Source: a bacterium
GTDB taxonomy: Bacteria > Myxococcota_A > Bradymonadia > UBA7976 > UBA1532
Assembly (NCBI GenBank): GCA_030427205.1
Contig: JAUHXC010000017.1
Coordinates: 1 to 64,000 of the forward strand
Length of the DNA stretch: 64,000 nucleotides
Direction: 5' to 3'
Part shown: positions 61,859-64,000 of the stretch, piece after piece
Layout: the number at the start of each line of letters is the position of its first letter
Position numbering within the stretch: the stretch's first letter is position 1
Translations under genes and position numbers: made by a program
The notes under the pieces: generated by a model
The model's input: the letters and a program-made list of their open reading frames with translations, nothing else
Database searches by the model: none
What the model was told of the DNA's origin: nothing

Positions 61859-62460
61859 CAGGCGGGCGGGCGCCAGCGGGCGCCGGTCTCACAGTCGATG
61901 TGCCGCAGGTCGACCCCGGTGGGCGTGACGTCCAGCGCGCCGAAGACGATGGGCAGCGCGAACCGCCGCGGGCCGATGGAGCCCGGGTTGAACACCACGA
62001 AGCCGGCGTCGCGGGCGACGAGCGGCACGTGGGAGTGCCCGCAGATGACCACGTCGGCGGCGAAGCCTTCGGCGAGGCGCCGGGCGTCGGCCTTCAGCTT
62101 GGGCCCGCGCACGGCGATGTGGGTCAAGAGCACCCGCAGCTGGCTCTCGGCGCGGGTGATCGTCAGCTCGACCACGTCCGGCGGCCCGTCGCGGCCGTCG
62201 ATGTTGCCGCGCACGGCGATCAGGGGCGCGATGGCCTCGAGATCGGTCAGCACGCCCAGGTCGCCGATGTCGCCGGCGTGCACGATCGCCGCCGGCGCCA
62301 TCGCCCGCAGCAGCGGCAGCGCCTCGGGGTGCGGGTGGCTGTGGGTATCGGCGACCACCGCGAGGGTCCCGCCGGCGTCGGGCAGGGCCAGCGTGCGCTG
62401 CTCGGTGCGCGGTGGGGTCAGCGGGGCGAAGCGGTTGGCTCGGGATCGACGGCGCGGCAT
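61858..62460 (-). CDS. YfcE/MJ0936-type metallophosphoesterase
   Basis: The 200-residue enzyme shows all the metallophosphoesterase motifs in order: VVADTHSH, HAGDIGD, RGNID, LTHI, CGHSH and NPGSIG. It is expected to hydrolyse a phosphodiester with two metal ions; the short form acts on small artificial diesters in known members and the natural substrate is unclear. No ribosome binding site is apparent at the ATG. It lies between the macroglobulin-like and regulator genes. Confidence 0.88.
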   Translation of the reverse strand: MPRRRSRANRFAPLTPPRTEQRTLALPDAGGTLAVVADTHSHPHPEALPLLRAMAPAAIVHAGDIGDLGVLTDLEAIAPLIAVRGNIDGRDGPPDVVELTITRAESQLRVLLTHIAVRGPKLKADARRLAEGFAADVVICGHSHVPLVARDAGFVVFNPGSIGPRRFALPIVFGALDVTPTGVDLRHIDCETGARWRPPA

Positions 62461-62515
62461 GGCGCGCAGTATCCGGTGTCTGGCCCGCGTAACTCAACCG
62501 CCCGCTGGCCTCTGC

Positions 62516-64000
62516 TCAGCGAACCTCGACCGCCAGCGGCGGGGCCCAGGCGGCGTCGGGGTTGGCGTAGCGATAGAGGCTCGACGCCGGCGCTTTGAAA
62601 GTGCCTGGGTAGCGGGCGCGCATATCGAGCGCGAAGCGGCGCTCCTCGCCGCGGGCCAGCGCGTCGAGGTAGAGCACCACCTCGCCCGGCCGCGCCTCGG
62701 CCAGCGCGACCGTGCCCCGCGCGGTCCAGTCGCGCAGCTGGTCGAGATCGGGCGCGAGGCCCGCGGGCAGGCCGATGCGCAGGACGGGCAGCGGCACCCG
62801 CGCCGTGGCCCGCGCGGTGACCGTGAGGGTGGCCCGCTGGCCCACCGACAGCCGGCTCGGCTTCAGGGCCGTCGAGATGCGCAGCGGCGGCCGCTCGCGG
62901 CCGGGGAACTGCTCGCTGAACCACGCCCCGTCGATGTGCCACGAGAGGTTGCCGCTCCCGCGCTGGCTGACGCGCAGCGCGCGCATACCGCGGCTGTACT
63001 CGGCGGGCAGGGTGAACTCGAGCTGACCGCGGCCGATCTCGGGCTGAGTGATCCGGCGGAGCGGCTCGCCGTCGACGCGCACCACGATCTCGCCCGTCGC
63101 CGACGGGCCCACGGGGGATGACTCGGTCAGCAGCGCCGCCGCCAGCTCGACCGACCGCTCGCCGAACCGGTGATGGGTGTCGCTGTTGTCGCCCATGAGG
63201 CGCCCGAGCGCACGGCGCCGCAGCGCGGGGGCCATATCGAGCGCGGCGAGCGCGCGCACGGCCAGGGCGGTGGCCTCGAAGCGCAGCCCGCGCGGCCAGT
63301 GTCCGCCGCGGCCGGCGTTCGGTTTGTCGGGCCAGGTATTCGCCCAGCGCCGATCGGTCTCGACCAGCTTCAGCAGCTGCTCGCCCAGAGCCTGCGCTTC
63401 GGCCCGGCGGTCGAGGTCGAGCAGCGTCAGGATCCGCTGACCGATCAGGTAGGGGCGCCCGCGGGTCTCGGCGGTGTACGGGCGCAGGTCGGGCTGGCGC
63501 CCGCCGATGGCCAGCGCGCGGTCGACGAGCGCCCGGGCCCGCGGCATCGCGTTGGGCATCTCCCGCGGCTCGCGGTTGGCGTCGAGCCAGGCCGCGGCCT
63601 CTGCGATGAGCTGCGCGTCGCCGCCGGTCTCGTGCAGCGCGATGATGGCCAGCGCCGTCGCCCGCGGGTCGGGCTTCTGGCCGATGATCGTGCCGAAGCC
63701 GCCGGTCTCGTGCCGATGGGCCGCGACAAAGCCGTGGCCCAGCCCGATCAGCTTGCGGGCGCGCTCGACGGCGCGCCGGGCGTGCCCCAGCGCGATGTCG
63801 TCGTGGCCTTCCAGCGATCGCGCGTGGCGCTCGAAGTGGCGCAGCGCGAGCCCGGCGGCCCGCAGGTGCAGCGCGTTTCGCTCGGCGGTGGACTTCGTCG
63901 CCCGGGGGCCGGTCGAGAAGCCCGAGGCCTTGCGGTAGAAGTGATGGTCCGACCCGCCGAGCAGGCTGCGGCGCATCATGCTGAGCTTGCTCTGGTCGAC
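62516..64000 (-). CDS. Alpha-2-macroglobulin-like protein, C-terminal part (5' end beyond window)
   Basis: The frame is open to the right edge; the first Met inside is at 63979, but the codons before it have no stop, so the gene probably begins outside. The visible 495 residues resemble the C-terminal end of bacterial alpha-2-macroglobulins: a helical thioester-like domain (GGFGTII, ATALAVRALAALDM), a beta domain, and a receptor-binding-like end (LARGEERRFALDMRARYPGTFKAP). The CxEQ thioester would lie before the window edge and is not seen. Such periplasmic proteins trap proteases. The call is moderate. Confidence 0.6.
   Translation of the reverse strand, partial: VDQSKLSMMRRSLLGGSDHHFYRKASGFSTGPRATKSTAERNALHLRAAGLALRHFERHARSLEGHDDIALGHARRAVERARKLIGLGHGFVAAHRHETGGFGTIIGQKPDPRATALAIIALHETGGDAQLIAEAAAWLDANREPREMPNAMPRARALVDRALAIGGRQPDLRPYTAETRGRPYLIGQRILTLLDLDRRAEAQALGEQLLKLVETDRRWANTWPDKPNAGRGGHWPRGLRFEATALAVRALAALDMAPALRRRALGRLMGDNSDTHHRFGERSVELAAALLTESSPVGPSATGEIVVRVDGEPLRRITQPEIGRGQLEFTLPAEYSRGMRALRVSQRGSGNLSWHIDGAWFSEQFPGRERPPLRISTALKPSRLSVGQRATLTVTARATARVPLPVLRIGLPAGLAPDLDQLRDWTARGTVALAEARPGEVVLYLDALARGEERRFALDMRARYPGTFKAPASSLYRYANPDAAWAPPLAVEVR

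Overview
The window is very GC-rich and dense with single-copy genes on both strands. It looks like chromosome from a myxobacterium or a close relative (Myxococcota, Bradymonadales-like). Evidence: many lipoproteins with Gly-Glu or Met-Pro-Asp linkers, thrombospondin type 3 (TSP3) repeats, MopE-type CNGxDDDCDG repeats, a MYXO-CTERM-like tail, a PEGA-domain protein, a Hanks-type kinase, a hybrid histidine kinase and an alpha-2-macroglobulin-like protein. No tRNA, rRNA, CRISPR array, phage module or complete insertion sequence was seen.

Layout. 1-166: start of a RAYT-like transposase running off the left edge. 451-2223: lipoprotein with a 32-unit Gly-Glu tract and TSP3 repeats. 2248-6890: enoyl-ACP reductase FabL, an ABC half-transporter and a hybrid histidine kinase. 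7031-10767: a lipoprotein divergent from an OmpA-like TSP3 protein. 10859-14346: an AsmA-like/GT51 fusion overlapping a glycerate kinase. 14347-16975: a lower-GC island with a DUF262/HNH (GmrSD-like) gene between 19-bp direct repeats, GTGCCGGGCAC palindromes, 43-bp tandem repeats and a 193-bp, 92% identical copy of part of the glycerate kinase gene. 17034-23786: FAD oxidoreductase, hotdog thioesterase, acyl-CoA dehydrogenase, small lipoprotein, two convergent MAPEG proteins and a membrane-anchored GH1 enzyme.

23886-34950 is one long minus-strand run. Read in transcription order it holds a CHAT-protease lipoprotein, a secreted subtilase, a sigma-70-family factor overlapping a single-pass membrane protein (candidate anti-sigma factor), an exported TldD-like protein, then receiver, PP2C phosphatase, PEGA protein and MazG-like hydrolase linked by start/stop overlaps. 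The CHAT-subtilase-sigma-anti-sigma set is the best candidate for an undescribed signalling or defence module. A second candidate is 55702-58031: two related unknown proteins sharing an RVGVCSDP motif, divergent from a Ser/Thr kinase.

35168-44567: a small lipoprotein, a trypsin-like protease with a sorting tail, an RbfA-like/RtcB pair, a UbiG-like/UbiA-like pair, and a lipoprotein with two tandem MopE-repeat plus SUMF1 modules. 44598-50053: a von Willebrand A lipoprotein coupled to a large exported membrane-tethered protein. 50257-54258: sulfotransferase, then an overlapping trio (unknown, HTTM protein, GT4 glycosyltransferase). 54341-64000: metallo-beta-lactamase-fold hydrolase, the kinase region, an SRPBCC-like secreted protein, an S33 hydrolase lipoprotein, and an alpha-2-macroglobulin-like / phosphoesterase / TPR-winged-helix regulator run.

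All functions are read from sequence motifs; no database search was run.
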